A DNA stretch of 64,000 nucleotides from positions 1,807,645 to 1,871,644 of the forward strand of contig NZ_KZ454936.1 of NCBI RefSeq assembly GCF_002797315.1, in the 5' to 3' direction. Source of the stretch: Bacillus sp. FJAT-44742 (GTDB lineage Bacteria > Bacillota > Bacilli > Bacillales > Marinococcaceae). The notes beneath the pieces were generated by a model. The model saw nothing but the letters and a program-made list of their open reading frames with translations, made no database searches and was not told where the DNA came from. Positions within the stretch are counted from its first letter, which is position 1. Every line of letters starts with the position of its first letter. Positions 18,677-27,239 of this stretch are shown piece by piece. Both the position numbers and the translations under genes were made by a program.

Positions 18677-20194
18677 TTAGACAATAATATTTTCATTTCC
18701 CCCAGAGATATTCAGGTCAACAACTAGTTCTCTGTCGGGCTTAAAGATAATACGCCGGACAAGCAATTTTGTGATTCGCTTTTTTTGAGTGTAAGACAGG
18801 TTGTTAAGCTTATGTCTGTATTCATCCTCCCAGGCAGCCTTACCTGTCTTCTTTTCTATATCCTGTTTCTCCACTTTGTTTTCAGAGGATTCCTTTTCAT
18901 TAGCAGATACTAGTACGAGTTTATCATTAATTTCCGTCATTTTCTTCTCGAGCAGCACTTTATCTACTTTCCCATCTAGATATAGATCAAGAAGCCTTTG
19001 TTTTTTCTCAAGTAATTCTTCTTTTTCTTTTTTTAAGACATAGGCTTCTTGAGTATGTGCATGGCTATTTTTTCCTTTGTTATATCTTTCATTCCCCTTT
19101 GGAGGTTGTTTTATATATTCCACAATCGTGTCCCACAAAACCTGATCTACAATAGCAGAGTTCCAATAGGGACTTTTGCAGGCTGTTTGTGATTCTCTCC
19201 GATGAGAACAATAGCTTTTTTTATGTTTTCCTGTGCATGCATAATACGTATAGGAACGCCTGCCGGATTTCACGGTTGTCCCCATAGAGCGACCGCAATA
19301 ACAAACTCCTGTACCCTCTATAAGATAAGAATAAACCGCCGGCCTCCCCGCATGAGATCGGTGAGAAGCAATCACTTTCTGAACTTTTTCAAATGTATTC
19401 TGGTCAACTAGTGCTTCAATTGGAAGAGGAAATTGTTCATTCAATGGTCTCTCTCTTTTAAATCCCTGGTGATAGTCGGATTTATACGCGTAATACGTTC
19501 CTAAATAGCTTTGGTTTTTTAAAATTCTAGTTACAGTCGAACCATACCACGTTTCACCTCTAGGTGCAGGTATTCCTCGTCTGGCAAGCTTTTCTGCAAT
19601 TTTTTCTCCGCTCTGTCCCTCGCTGGCCCATTGAAAAATAAGCTTGACTACCGCTCCTTCTTTTTTATTTATCATTAATTGATCCGTTTCTGTATTGAAG
19701 GTATAGCCAAAGAGCCTTGGATCAAAGCTTAGCTTCCCATGCTTTTTAATCTTTTCTATCCGTCCTCTGATCGTTCGTTCTCTTATTTTTTCTCTTTCAT
19801 ACTGAGCAAAAATTCCTCTCAATTGATAGTACATCATTCCTTCAGGAGTGTTTTTCCATTCAAAGTTCACAAATTCCAGTCTGACTCCTTGTTTGACAAA
19901 TTCATCTGTAAGCAGCAATTGATGAGTCAGGTTTCTAGACAGCCTGTCAGGATCATAAATGATTATTATATCTATTGTTTGCTGTTTTACATATTGTCGC
20001 ATCAGTTTCAGTCCCTGGCGCTCTAAGGTTGCACCTGAAGCTTGATCTCTTATCACGTGAATCGTATTTTCTTTGTATCCCATGCTCTTTGCTTTGAGTA
20101 AACACTGTTCAATTTGTGATTCCAAGCTGTACCCTTTTTCTTTTTGCTCTTCAGTTGACACCCTGCCATAGATGATTAGTTTTCCCTCATCCAT
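18677..20194 (-). CDS. Large serine recombinase (SpoIVCA type) of the spoVK element
   Basis: 505 aa. Resolvase catalytic domain: LIIYGRVSTEEQKEKGYSLESQ (catalytic Ser in GRVS) and YDPDRLSRNLTHQLLL (conserved Arg residues), about residues 1-150. Recombinase domain: FGYTFNTE to TVTRILKNQSYLGTYY, about 160-260. Zinc ribbon CYCGRSMG..YYACTGKHKK..CSHRRESQTACKS, about 300-350. Then comes a long coiled-coil-like charged segment (KKEKEELLEKKQRLLDLYLDGKVDK). Size and domain order match SpoIVCA, which excises the skin element from sigK. The stop codon is 15 bp from the left AA crossover. The start is the ATG 7 nt after AGGAGG, inside the preceding small gene. Confidence 0.93.
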   Translation of the reverse strand: MDEGKLIIYGRVSTEEQKEKGYSLESQIEQCLLKAKSMGYKENTIHVIRDQASGATLERQGLKLMRQYVKQQTIDIIIIYDPDRLSRNLTHQLLLTDEFVKQGVRLEFVNFEWKNTPEGMMYYQLRGIFAQYEREKIRERTIRGRIEKIKKHGKLSFDPRLFGYTFNTETDQLMINKKEGAVVKLIFQWASEGQSGEKIAEKLARRGIPAPRGETWYGSTVTRILKNQSYLGTYYAYKSDYHQGFKRERPLNEQFPLPIEALVDQNTFEKVQKVIASHRSHAGRPAVYSYLIEGTGVCYCGRSMGTTVKSGRRSYTYYACTGKHKKSYCSHRRESQTACKSPYWNSAIVDQVLWDTIVEYIKQPPKGNERYNKGKNSHAHTQEAYVLKKEKEELLEKKQRLLDLYLDGKVDKVLLEKKMTEINDKLVLVSANEKESSENKVEKQDIEKKTGKAAWEDEYRHKLNNLSYTQKKRITKLLVRRIIFKPDRELVVDLNISGGNENIIV

Positions 20195-20375
20195 GGTCAT
20201 GCCTCCTGTTCTGGTCTTTTAAAGGTAAACTATCTATGTCATTTTTTTCTGCCACACTCTCATTATCAAAGACTATTCGAATAATTTCTCTCCAAACTTC
20301 TTCATTCGTTTCCTTGTCAGCAAGCACGTTAATCTTCGTTGTTATATCCTTTGCCTTCAAGGGTGATTTCTTCAT
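20187..20375 (-). CDS. Small charged protein co-translated with the recombinase
   Basis: 62 aa (MKKSPLKAKDITTKINVLADKETNEEVWREIIRIVFDNESVAEKNDIDSLPLKDQNRRHDHG), with the ATG 5 nt after GAGGTGA. Its last eight bases overlap the recombinase start, so the two are almost certainly one translational unit. No known domain is recognised; the middle looks helical and acidic. Small genes beside large serine recombinases often control recombination direction (SprB of SPbeta is about 58 aa). That role is a guess from size and position only. Confidence 0.7.
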   Translation of the reverse strand: MKKSPLKAKDITTKINVLADKETNEEVWREIIRIVFDNESVAEKNDIDSLPLKDQNRRHDHG

Positions 20376-20584
20376 TCTTCTCACCTCGCCTTATCCATGG
20401 CTATGAGAGTGAAAAGTTGTCTCATTCCTCACTTTACTAAAGAAGGCATTATATATGTATAACGGAAAGAAATACGGATGGGACAAATAGTCTTAGTAAT
20501 GAAATAACTCTGCTCATTGTATGGTTTCTAAGGATTGTTTGTTGAACTTATCATTTTCAATACCCACGATCGACTACGAGAAAA

Positions 20585-20625
20585 CTAAACGGCCTCAGCC
20601 CTATTTAATATAGGACCAAGACCGC
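20585..20625 (-). terminator. Imperfect long hairpin in the 345-bp gap before the aldo-keto reductase
   Basis: GCGGTCTTGGTCCTAT and ATAGGGCTGAGGCCGT pair on the minus strand with several G-U wobbles, then GTTTAGTTTTC. It may end the aldo-keto reductase transcript. The rest of 20386-20720 shows no gene; ATACATATATAAT at about 20448-20461 on the minus strand is a possible -10 for the recombinase operon, sigma factor unclear. Confidence 0.4.
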
Positions 20626-20721
20626 TACAATCATTTTTAAAATAATGTCTTACTTACAGGGTGCAGTTCAAACTGTGAGGAACATTCATTTTCCTAATTT
20701 GTGTGTCAGGCTGTTTGGATA

Positions 20722-21717
20722 TTACAAAGGACGCTTGAATTTATCAATAAAACGCTGAGGATACTCTGGAGGCAGAGCAGTAAATGCTTCTAGTTCCTCC
20801 ACATGCTCATCCTGAAGCTTCCACCCTACAGCGCCAATGTTTTCTTCATATTGTGCCATATTTCTGGCCCCGAAAATCGGCGATGTAATTCCCTCTTTCA
20901 TTATAAGCCAGTTAAGAGCTACTTGAGCAGGAGTCTTCTCTTCTTTTTCTGCAATTTCTTCCACTTTAGTAAGGATCTCGAAGTTCCGATCTACGGCTTT
21001 TGTCTCCCAGTTATACTCCCCAGGGCCTGCCTGGGCAAGCCTCCAGTCAGTATCAGGCTTTTCGGGGGTTTTATATTTACCTGTTAAAAATCCTCCTCCA
21101 AGTGGAGCCCAAGGTAGAACGCCGATCCCTTCTTCTTTGCACAAAGACATTACTTCTCTGTCCATCTCCCTATGCAACAGACTATACTGAGGCTGGACTG
21201 TAATAAATTTTGCATAGCCTTCCCGCTCGCTAATTGAGAGAGATTTCATTATCTGCCATGCTAAAAAGTTCGAGCATCCTATGTAACGTACCTTTCCTGC
21301 TGTAACCAAATCATCCAGTGTACGTAAGGTTTCTTCAATAGGTGTAAGATGGTCCCAGACGTGTAATTGATACAAATCCAGATAGTCGGTATCAAGACGA
21401 GATAAACTTTGATCAATTCCATCCATAATTCGTTTCCTCGAGTATCCCACATCATTAATATGCGGGCCCACCTTCATCCTTACTTTCGATGCAAGGATAA
21501 CTTCAGAACGTCTATCTTTGATTGCTTTTCCTACGATACGTTCAGACTCGCCGCCTACATATGTATCAGCTGTATCAATAAAGTTACCTCCATCATCTAA
21601 AAATTGATGAACTATTGAAATTGCTTCCTCCTCAGGAGCAGCTTTTCCAAAGGTCATGGTGCCAAGGCATAATTCAGATACTGCCACGCCGCTTTTGCCA
21701 AGCATTTTATAGTTCAT
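20722..21717 (-). CDS. Aldo/keto reductase
   Basis: 331 aa, ATG 7 nt after AAGGAGA. TIM-barrel NADPH oxidoreductase with catalytic Asp (FIDTADTYVGGESE), Tyr (in the same segment), Lys (ILASKV) and His (YQLHVWDH), plus the C-terminal nucleotide-binding end SPIFGARNMAQYEENI. It reduces aldehydes or ketones with NADPH; the substrate is unknown. It is single-gene cargo of the spoVK element and has no obvious partner. Confidence 0.9.
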   Translation of the reverse strand: MNYKMLGKSGVAVSELCLGTMTFGKAAPEEEAISIVHQFLDDGGNFIDTADTYVGGESERIVGKAIKDRRSEVILASKVRMKVGPHINDVGYSRKRIMDGIDQSLSRLDTDYLDLYQLHVWDHLTPIEETLRTLDDLVTAGKVRYIGCSNFLAWQIMKSLSISEREGYAKFITVQPQYSLLHREMDREVMSLCKEEGIGVLPWAPLGGGFLTGKYKTPEKPDTDWRLAQAGPGEYNWETKAVDRNFEILTKVEEIAEKEEKTPAQVALNWLIMKEGITSPIFGARNMAQYEENIGAVGWKLQDEHVEELEAFTALPPEYPQRFIDKFKRPL

Positions 21718-21812
21718 GTTAAAATCTCCTTCCAAGATACTATCATGGGTGCATGTTTCATTGTAACAGGCAAAAGCAGTGAAAGTCAGCTTTGTGGCCC
21801 CTTGCTAAAGTT

Positions 21813-23558
21813 CTACCCTTTTAACAAAGGTAATGTAATAGTAAACGTAGTTCCTTGGTTTATTTTACTCCGCACTGAAATATCCCCGCCATGATTATGA
21901 ATAATTTTATAACTAACCATTAAACCAAGACCGTTCCCCTCTTCCTTTGTTGAAAAAAAAGGTTCCCCCAGCTTTTCCAGCTTATCACTTGTCATTCCTA
22001 CTCCGTAATCAGAAATAGAAATCTTTGCTTTATTACCATCTCCGCTGAGAATGACATGAATGGGCCCGCCATTTGGCATGGCTTCTATACTATTTTTAAT
22101 TAGGTTTAGAAAGACCTGTTTCAGCTGATTTTCTTCGCATTTCATTTTTAATTGACCTTCAACTTCTTGGTGATAATGAATAGAGACATTATTCAAATTT
22201 GCTTCAGATTCTAAAAATGTAATCACTTGCCTAAGCAAAGCCCCTATATCTCTACTGGAATAGTTTACTGCATGAGGCTTTGCCAATACCATAAATTCAC
22301 TGACAATACTGCTGATCCGGTCTATTTCGTCTAAAATGATCTGCTTGTAAAAGTCATTGCCTTCGAGCAATTGAGCAAATCCTTTTATAGAAGTAAGGGG
22401 GTTACGTATTTCATGTGCGACTCCTGCAGCCAACTCTCCAATAACAGACAGCTTTTCAGCACGCTGGAGCAACTCCTCGGTCTTTTTTTTATACGTAATG
22501 TCCATTTGAATGGACACATATTGATACGGCTTATTTTGTTTATTTAAAAAAGGAACAACGGTTGTATCAAACCAAAGCTCTCTGCCATCTTTGGCTATTT
22601 TCCTCACTTCCCCCTTCCAAACCTTTCCTTTGTCCAAAGGTTCCATCAGTTCATTATGAAATACTTTGTTATAGTCTTCCTTTGGCATCATATAACTGTA
22701 GTGCTTTCCAAGGAGCTCCTCCTTACTGTATTTCACAAGGTTTGAAAACGCTTCATTGACGTAAGTGATGACTTGGTTTTCATCATAAATCGCTATCATT
22801 GAGGATTGGTCTAAAGCATACTTAATGGCTGAGAGTTCCTTCAGCGCTTTTTTTAGTTTGGCATCCTTCAGCTTGTCCGACGAAGCTTCTTTAAAAAATA
22901 ATACATATTGTGTGTTACCTCCGTCTTCTTTTATCGGAATCAAAATAGCATCTATCCATATGTACCTGCCGTCTTTTCTTTTTGCTTCCAGGGCACCGTC
23001 CCACTGTTCTCCCTGGGTAAAAGCTTGGAAAAATTCGCTATAGGTGTTTTGTAAATAAGGATCAAAAAACAGCTCTGTAAATACCTGGTTCAACTGTTCC
23101 TCACTTGAATACAACAATAATTTACAGCTCTTGTTATTCCCAAATAGGACTCTTCCTGTCCTGTCAATAGATAACATCCCAACGTAATTGTCAATCACTC
23201 TTTGCCAAATCGTTGAAATGTTGTGATCCATGAGTTTAAAGGTGATAATAAACTCATCTTTTTGCCATTTTTCTATGTATAAATAGACAGTTTTAAAGAG
23301 AGATAAGGAGACCTTTATCTCTTTCGGATAAGCGCTGCTATTCACTTCATTCCATCTTTCAGTCCCATCTTCAAAGAGCTCCAATACGTTTAACCCGTAC
23401 AAATCTTCTTTTCTCTTAATAGAAAATGGAATGTCCTGCAATACCGTGTTGGTATAACGATTTGCCCATTTTATGATAAATTTTCTGTCAGTAATAAATA
23501 TGCTTTCTCCCACACCGTTTAATATAGAGTGGGAATCAATCTCCTGAGGTTTTAACAT
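21813..23558 (-). CDS. PAS-type sensor histidine kinase of sporulation-kinase kind
   Basis: 581 aa, no membrane segments. Three PAS-like regions (about residues 10-110, 115-240, 255-370; WKGEVRKIAKDGRELWFDTTVVPFLN and QMDITYKKK mark the last one). HisKA follows with GVAHEIRNPLTSIKGFAQLL (phospho-His). HATPase_c has N box LKQVFLNLIKNSIEAM, G1 DYGVGM and G2 NGLGL. The HEIRNPLTSIKGF H-box is the form seen in B. subtilis phosphorelay kinases KinA-KinE, and no response regulator is adjacent, also as in those kinases. It is divergent from the XRE-TPR regulator. The start follows AAGGAAG; a TTG 18 nt upstream is possible. Confidence 0.88.
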   Translation of the reverse strand: MLKPQEIDSHSILNGVGESIFITDRKFIIKWANRYTNTVLQDIPFSIKRKEDLYGLNVLELFEDGTERWNEVNSSAYPKEIKVSLSLFKTVYLYIEKWQKDEFIITFKLMDHNISTIWQRVIDNYVGMLSIDRTGRVLFGNNKSCKLLLYSSEEQLNQVFTELFFDPYLQNTYSEFFQAFTQGEQWDGALEAKRKDGRYIWIDAILIPIKEDGGNTQYVLFFKEASSDKLKDAKLKKALKELSAIKYALDQSSMIAIYDENQVITYVNEAFSNLVKYSKEELLGKHYSYMMPKEDYNKVFHNELMEPLDKGKVWKGEVRKIAKDGRELWFDTTVVPFLNKQNKPYQYVSIQMDITYKKKTEELLQRAEKLSVIGELAAGVAHEIRNPLTSIKGFAQLLEGNDFYKQIILDEIDRISSIVSEFMVLAKPHAVNYSSRDIGALLRQVITFLESEANLNNVSIHYHQEVEGQLKMKCEENQLKQVFLNLIKNSIEAMPNGGPIHVILSGDGNKAKISISDYGVGMTSDKLEKLGEPFFSTKEEGNGLGLMVSYKIIHNHGGDISVRSKINQGTTFTITLPLLKG

Positions 23559-23694
23559 ATGATCAACTTCCTTCAATATTAATAAGAAAAGATTTACCTA
23601 CTTCTCATATTCTACATGAAGGTTCTACACCCTTTTTTTTAGGTATTTTTTCCCTGTTATTGCGTTTCATTTGTTTCTTATTCCTCCTGTTTTG

Positions 23695-23713
23695 TCCTAT
23701 ACTAGTCCTATAC
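23695..23713. promoter_or_regulatory. Tandem TCCTATAC repeat in the kinase/XRE intergenic region
   Basis: TCCTATAC occurs twice with an 11-bp period (one helical turn), 23-41 bp before the XRE-TPR gene. It could be its autoregulatory operator or part of its promoter. Function is inferred from spacing only. Confidence 0.4.
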
Positions 23714-23735
23714 AGTATGTTATAAGGAGATACAT

Positions 23736-24614
23736 ATGGATTCCAGTTTGATAGGAAAATCAATTTATTATTTACGCAAGAAAAATAAAATTACTCAAAA
23801 AAAACTTTCAGAAAACATTTGTACACAGGCCCAAATTAGTAAAATTGAAAAAGGAGAAGTCGTCCCTCTTTCAACAACCCTGTATGAAATTGCACGGAAA
23901 TTAGGGGTGGACATCAATTATTTCTTTGAAGAAGGAAGCAGCCCCCGAAGCGATTATATTAAAGATGTGAAATCAGTAGTCCGAAAGGCAATTCGTGAAC
24001 GAGATTACCATACCGTAGAAGAAATTGTGAAAGCAGAAGATAATAACCCGTTATTTCAGGAAGGAGAGAATAAGCAGTTTTTACTTTGGCATCAAGGAAT
24101 CGTACATTTTCATTTGTATCAGGATGGAGCAAAGGCATTGGAACTGTTACATGAGGCCTTGGCGGTTCATTCACGAGAAGACCGGACTCTTTACACCATG
24201 ACAGAAATAGAAATTTTGAATAGTATTGGTATTATTCATTATGAAACCGGAAACTCTAAACAGTCTGTTGACATCTTTAAAGAAGCCTTGCAGCATCTTA
24301 CTAAATTAACTCTGCCACAAACCCACTTAGTGAAGGCAAGAATATATTTCGGACTGACCAATTCCCTTACTGCTTTAGAGGAGTTCAAGCCTTGTATATC
24401 ATATTGTAAGGAAGGCATTCAGCTTTGCTTAGAAAATGAATCGTTGTATCTTTTAGGAGAGTTTTTTTACCAATCAGGAAATGCTTACTTTGAGCTTCAC
24501 TATAAAGAAAAAGGCCTACAGCATCTTGAAAATTCTAAATTAATATTTGCCATAGAAAAGAAACATCATTATGTATCATATGTCCAAGAACGAATTAACC
24601 ACTTTATACACTAA
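23736..24614 (+). CDS. XRE-type regulator with TPR domain (RRNPP-like)
   Basis: 292 aa. The N-terminal HTH_3 domain is GKSIYYLRKKNKITQKKLSENICTQAQISKIEKGEVVPLSTTLYEIARKLGVDINYFF (residues 7-65). It is followed by helical repeats up to residue 285, including LNSIGIIHYETGNSKQSVDIFKEALQHL and GEFFYQSGNAYFELHYKEKGLQHLENS. This layout is that of RRNPP regulators such as NprR/PlcR/Rgg, whose TPR part binds a signal peptide. I looked in the 275 bp downstream and saw no convincing pheromone precursor. It is divergent from the PAS kinase, inside the spoVK element. Confidence 0.85.
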   Translation: MDSSLIGKSIYYLRKKNKITQKKLSENICTQAQISKIEKGEVVPLSTTLYEIARKLGVDINYFFEEGSSPRSDYIKDVKSVVRKAIRERDYHTVEEIVKAEDNNPLFQEGENKQFLLWHQGIVHFHLYQDGAKALELLHEALAVHSREDRTLYTMTEIEILNSIGIIHYETGNSKQSVDIFKEALQHLTKLTLPQTHLVKARIYFGLTNSLTALEEFKPCISYCKEGIQLCLENESLYLLGEFFYQSGNAYFELHYKEKGLQHLENSKLIFAIEKKHHYVSYVQERINHFIH

Positions 24615-24654
24615 GTTAAAAGCCCAATTTTTAATTTTGAAAGCCATTTGATTG

Positions 24655-24790
24655 TAGAGAAAAGCGGGAGACTTCGAAATAGCATAAGCCGAAGATCTCG
24701 CAGGGTGGCTTCCCAGAAAAAACTGCACAACTAAAGGCATCATAGCGCACTAGTTGCTTTGAGTGCATGTGAGAGGATTTTAACAATAAT
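24655..24790 (+). repeat. Composite intergenic repeat, diverged copy
   Basis: AGAAAAGCGGGAGACTTCG, AAGCCGAAGATCTCGCAGGG and TGAGTGCATGTGAGAGGATT with TTTTAACAA parallel blocks of the copies at 1.1-1.3 kb and 34.3 kb, here inside the spoVK element. No gene is seen in 24615-24890. Confidence 0.5.
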
Positions 24791-24811
24791 TAAATACTTT
24801 CTTACATAAAC

Positions 24812-24844
24812 AAAAGCCTGGATTTTCCAAACCAGGCTTTTTAA
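24812..24844. terminator. Bidirectional terminator
   Basis: AAAAGCCTGG and CCAGGCTTTTT pair around ATTTTCCAAA. It can end the XRE-TPR gene (plus) and the membrane protein gene at 24891 (minus). Confidence 0.82.
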
Positions 24845-24890
24845 ATTTGTATTACATCATTAGTATTAAAAGCTTGTAAGGGTAAGTAGG

Positions 24891-25274
24891 TTAATAAAAC
24901 CATCCTCCTATAATAAGGAGAATCATAACAATCGAGTTAATTATAGGTGGAAGAGTCCGGGATGTAACCTCAGGATATTTTAACCGGCTTACTGTAAGGA
25001 AAACAATAATATTGTTAAATAAGATAAAAGCGACCAAAAGAACGGCTGCCATATCGCCTATAACCCCAGCAAACATGGATACCAGGATTAAGGCGATTCC
25101 TCCGGCAAACAAAAGAGCTGTCACTTGATGCCATGCAATGTGAAAACCAGCTTTTGCTAATTCATTCATTTTGGACTTCTTCAACTCAGGAACAATCATT
25201 CTCTCCCCCCAGGCTGCATGCGTAAAAGCAGTCGCCACAGCCACAAAGCCTGCCAGCAAATAGAACACATTCAT
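24891..25274 (-). CDS. Four-helix membrane protein, unknown function
   Basis: 127 aa from an ATG after GGAGAGATAAAT. Four hydrophobic segments: about residues 3-19, 44-66, 70-90 and 107-125. The conserved-looking polar patch THAAWGERMIVPELKKSKM follows the first helix, and HIAWHQVTALLFAGG includes two His residues inside or near helix 2, which might bind haem or metal. I do not recognise the family. It stands alone in the spoVK element. Confidence 0.65.
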   Translation of the reverse strand: MNVFYLLAGFVAVATAFTHAAWGERMIVPELKKSKMNELAKAGFHIAWHQVTALLFAGGIALILVSMFAGVIGDMAAVLLVAFILFNNIIVFLTVSRLKYPEVTSRTLPPIINSIVMILLIIGGWFY

Positions 25275-25448
25275 ATTTATCTCTCCTGTTCGTATCAACA
25301 AACCTTTTTACAGCAATCTATACCCGCAATGCTCTTAAAAGAACCCGCTTCAAGGTACAGCAGCCTTGCTTTCAACCATTTCGTACCTTCTCTTTACTTT
25401 TACATATACTGTTAACACAATCAGTCAAAAAGATTTGAGGTGAAAGAA

Positions 25449-25673
25449 ATGAGTCTTTGTCAGAAGCTCAAAGAGTGGCATAGTAAGAGATACAGGAAAA
25501 GAATAGAAAAAATGGATAAACAAGGGAAATGCCCTGAATGCAGAGGGACGGGATACCAAATCTCTGCAATGGAAGCGATGTACTCTGCTTTATACGATTG
25601 CTCAGGATGTAACGGCAGCGGTTTATTCACTGACTGGGAAAACCTCAAAAAAACAAGTAAAGAGAACCAATAA
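25449..25673 (+). CDS. Small zinc-finger-like protein, DnaJ-type CxxCxGxG (copy 1)
   Basis: 74 aa, ATG after GAGGTGAAAGAA. A basic N-terminal helix (LCQKLKEWHSKRYRKRIEKMDKQGK) precedes two half-fingers: CPECRGTGY and CSGCNGSGLFTDW, with four Cys spaced like one DnaJ-type zinc site. Similar short bacilli proteins are known to me only by this motif. The downstream gene is a clear paralogue, so this is a tandem duplication. A function in RNA, DNA or protein binding is conjecture. Confidence 0.72.
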   Translation: MSLCQKLKEWHSKRYRKRIEKMDKQGKCPECRGTGYQISAMEAMYSALYDCSGCNGSGLFTDWENLKKTSKENQ

Positions 25674-25751
25674 CTCACAATTGTCTTTATGGTGTATAAA
25701 GATTTAGTTCACTACACAAACTGATAAGACAAAAAGAGGTGAGATTTTAAT

Positions 25752-25964
25752 ATGGGATTGCTTCAAACCATAACAGATTGGCAGGATGCGTTATATCAAA
25801 GAAGAATTGCCAAAATGGAGTCCAAAGGGCTTTGTCCCGACTGCAGAGGAAAAGGATATTCTCTTCATATTAATGAGTACCATTATGCTCCTCCAGAGAA
25901 ATGTTCAGGCTGTGAAGGAAACGGTTCGTTTACAACCTGGCATGAAAAGAGCCAGCAGCCATAG
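25752..25964 (+). CDS. Small zinc-finger-like protein, DnaJ-type CxxCxGxG (copy 2)
   Basis: 70 aa, start after AAAGAGGTGAG. Same plan as its neighbour: helix WQDALYQRRIAKMESKGL, then CPDCRGKGY and CSGCEGNGSFTTWHE. About 40% of aligned positions agree with copy 1 by eye, and the spacing of all four Cys is kept. The 79-bp gap between the copies contains no terminator, so they may be co-transcribed. Confidence 0.75.
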   Translation: MGLLQTITDWQDALYQRRIAKMESKGLCPDCRGKGYSLHINEYHYAPPEKCSGCEGNGSFTTWHEKSQQP

Positions 25965-25990
25965 TGGCATACTGGCTCTTTCTGATGAGA

Positions 25991-26263
25991 TTATACACGC
26001 AGCTGTCCTGAGATAACAAAGACTCCTGAAGACATGAGTTCTCCGTTGCTTGTAAACTCTAAGTCTCTTGGCCCGACCTTAACCCTTACCCTGTGAGTAT
26101 GGGAATTATAGTAGGCCCTAATATAGCCAGCCCAACCTCTTTCCACTTGAAATTTATGAATCTCCTGCTCTATGGCTTCTGACATAAGTGAGATGATTTC
26201 TTCATCAAGTTGATCACCAAGCTGCTTATTCAGCTGGCTTTTAATCCGTAAAGGGGGGCTCAT
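25991..26263 (-). CDS. Small acidic/helical protein, unknown function
   Basis: 90 aa. The first half is predicted helical (IKSQLNKQLGDQLDEEIISLMSEAIEQEIHKFQ). The second half is beta-rich (GYIRAYYNSHTHRVRVKVGPRDLEFTSNGELMSSGVFVISG). It starts with ATG after GGAGGTC. No Cys, no membrane segment. I do not recognise the family. It converges with the second zinc-finger gene. Confidence 0.6.
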   Translation of the reverse strand: MSPPLRIKSQLNKQLGDQLDEEIISLMSEAIEQEIHKFQVERGWAGYIRAYYNSHTHRVRVKVGPRDLEFTSNGELMSSGVFVISGQLRV

Positions 26264-26347
26264 ACAAGACCTCCTTATTGTTGTCTTGTAAATGGTATTC
26301 CCTCTATTCCTCTCAAGTATTCCCTTCTTCTAATGATATTAGAATCC

Positions 26348-27181
26348 TTACTTTTTTAGTGATAAAGCATGAGAAAGAGACGATTTGATCTCAACCTTGT
26401 CAAAGGAAATATTTAACTGAACGGCTGTTTGAGCAATCTCCGGACGAATGCCAGACAGGGTTGACTCTATTCCAAGGAGGCTCAAAGCTTTCAGTAAGTG
26501 TGAAATCTGGTGGGCAACCATTGTATCGATTTCTGCAACTCCTGATAAATCGATAAATAAATGGGTAATACTTTCCACGGAACATTGATGAAGAGTATGC
26601 TCCAATATAATAGCAGCGCGTTCACTGTCAATTGCTCCTATAATAGGCAATAATGCTGTATTATGATTCAGCTTGATTATTGGTGCACTTAGCTCATTAA
26701 TCATATCCTGCTTTTCACTTAAGAGCTTTTTCGCGTTTTTTTGTGCTTCCTCAACAAACGTGAGTATTGTTTTATCAAACCCAAAGATCACTTTTTCGTT
26801 CCAGGAAGAGATCTCCTCTTGAGAAACAGGTCTTTCCACACTATCAACAAACTGCTGAATGTAGTTTAAATACTGGGCCCGCACTCTCATAAACTCTCGA
26901 ATAACCTGGTGATGAGGTGTTTTTAAATGTTCACTATCCCGGGCTATTTCATTTATCCATGGCAAAGACTTCTCAAACCATAGATTTTCTTCTTCTGCAA
27001 AAATCTCAATAAAATGAAGATGAAATTCATGGTTTTGATTTTTCAGGGTACGAATGACCTCTGGATTCGTGGAAGCATAAACGGAGGAAGGATCTGTTTC
27101 CGTTAAGGACTCATACCACTCTTCCGTTAATGTTCTGGAATTCTCCAGTAAAAAGGAATATAAAGCTTCTTGATTTTTCAC
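26348..27181 (-). CDS. RsbR-family STAS protein (stressosome type), copy 1
   Basis: 277 aa from a GTG 8 nt after AAGGAG. An N-terminal helical non-haem-globin-like domain (residues 1-150) and a C-terminal STAS domain (LLPIIGAIDSERAAIIL to IEIKSSLSHALSL). In RsbRA the two phosphosites are Thr in GDIDT and Thr in IDTMVAHQ. Here the first is Ser (AIDSERA) and the second is kept (EIDTMVAHQ). Such proteins build the stressosome that controls sigma-B. No rsbS or rsbT is near. A second paralogue lies at 35508 in the same element. Confidence 0.85.
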   Translation of the reverse strand: MKNQEALYSFLLENSRTLTEEWYESLTETDPSSVYASTNPEVIRTLKNQNHEFHLHFIEIFAEEENLWFEKSLPWINEIARDSEHLKTPHHQVIREFMRVRAQYLNYIQQFVDSVERPVSQEEISSWNEKVIFGFDKTILTFVEEAQKNAKKLLSEKQDMINELSAPIIKLNHNTALLPIIGAIDSERAAIILEHTLHQCSVESITHLFIDLSGVAEIDTMVAHQISHLLKALSLLGIESTLSGIRPEIAQTAVQLNISFDKVEIKSSLSHALSLKK

Positions 27182-27239
27182 TTTTTTCTCTCCTTTTTAA
27201 ACGAACAACGTATTTATTTCTCTTCTGCAAAAATTTTTG

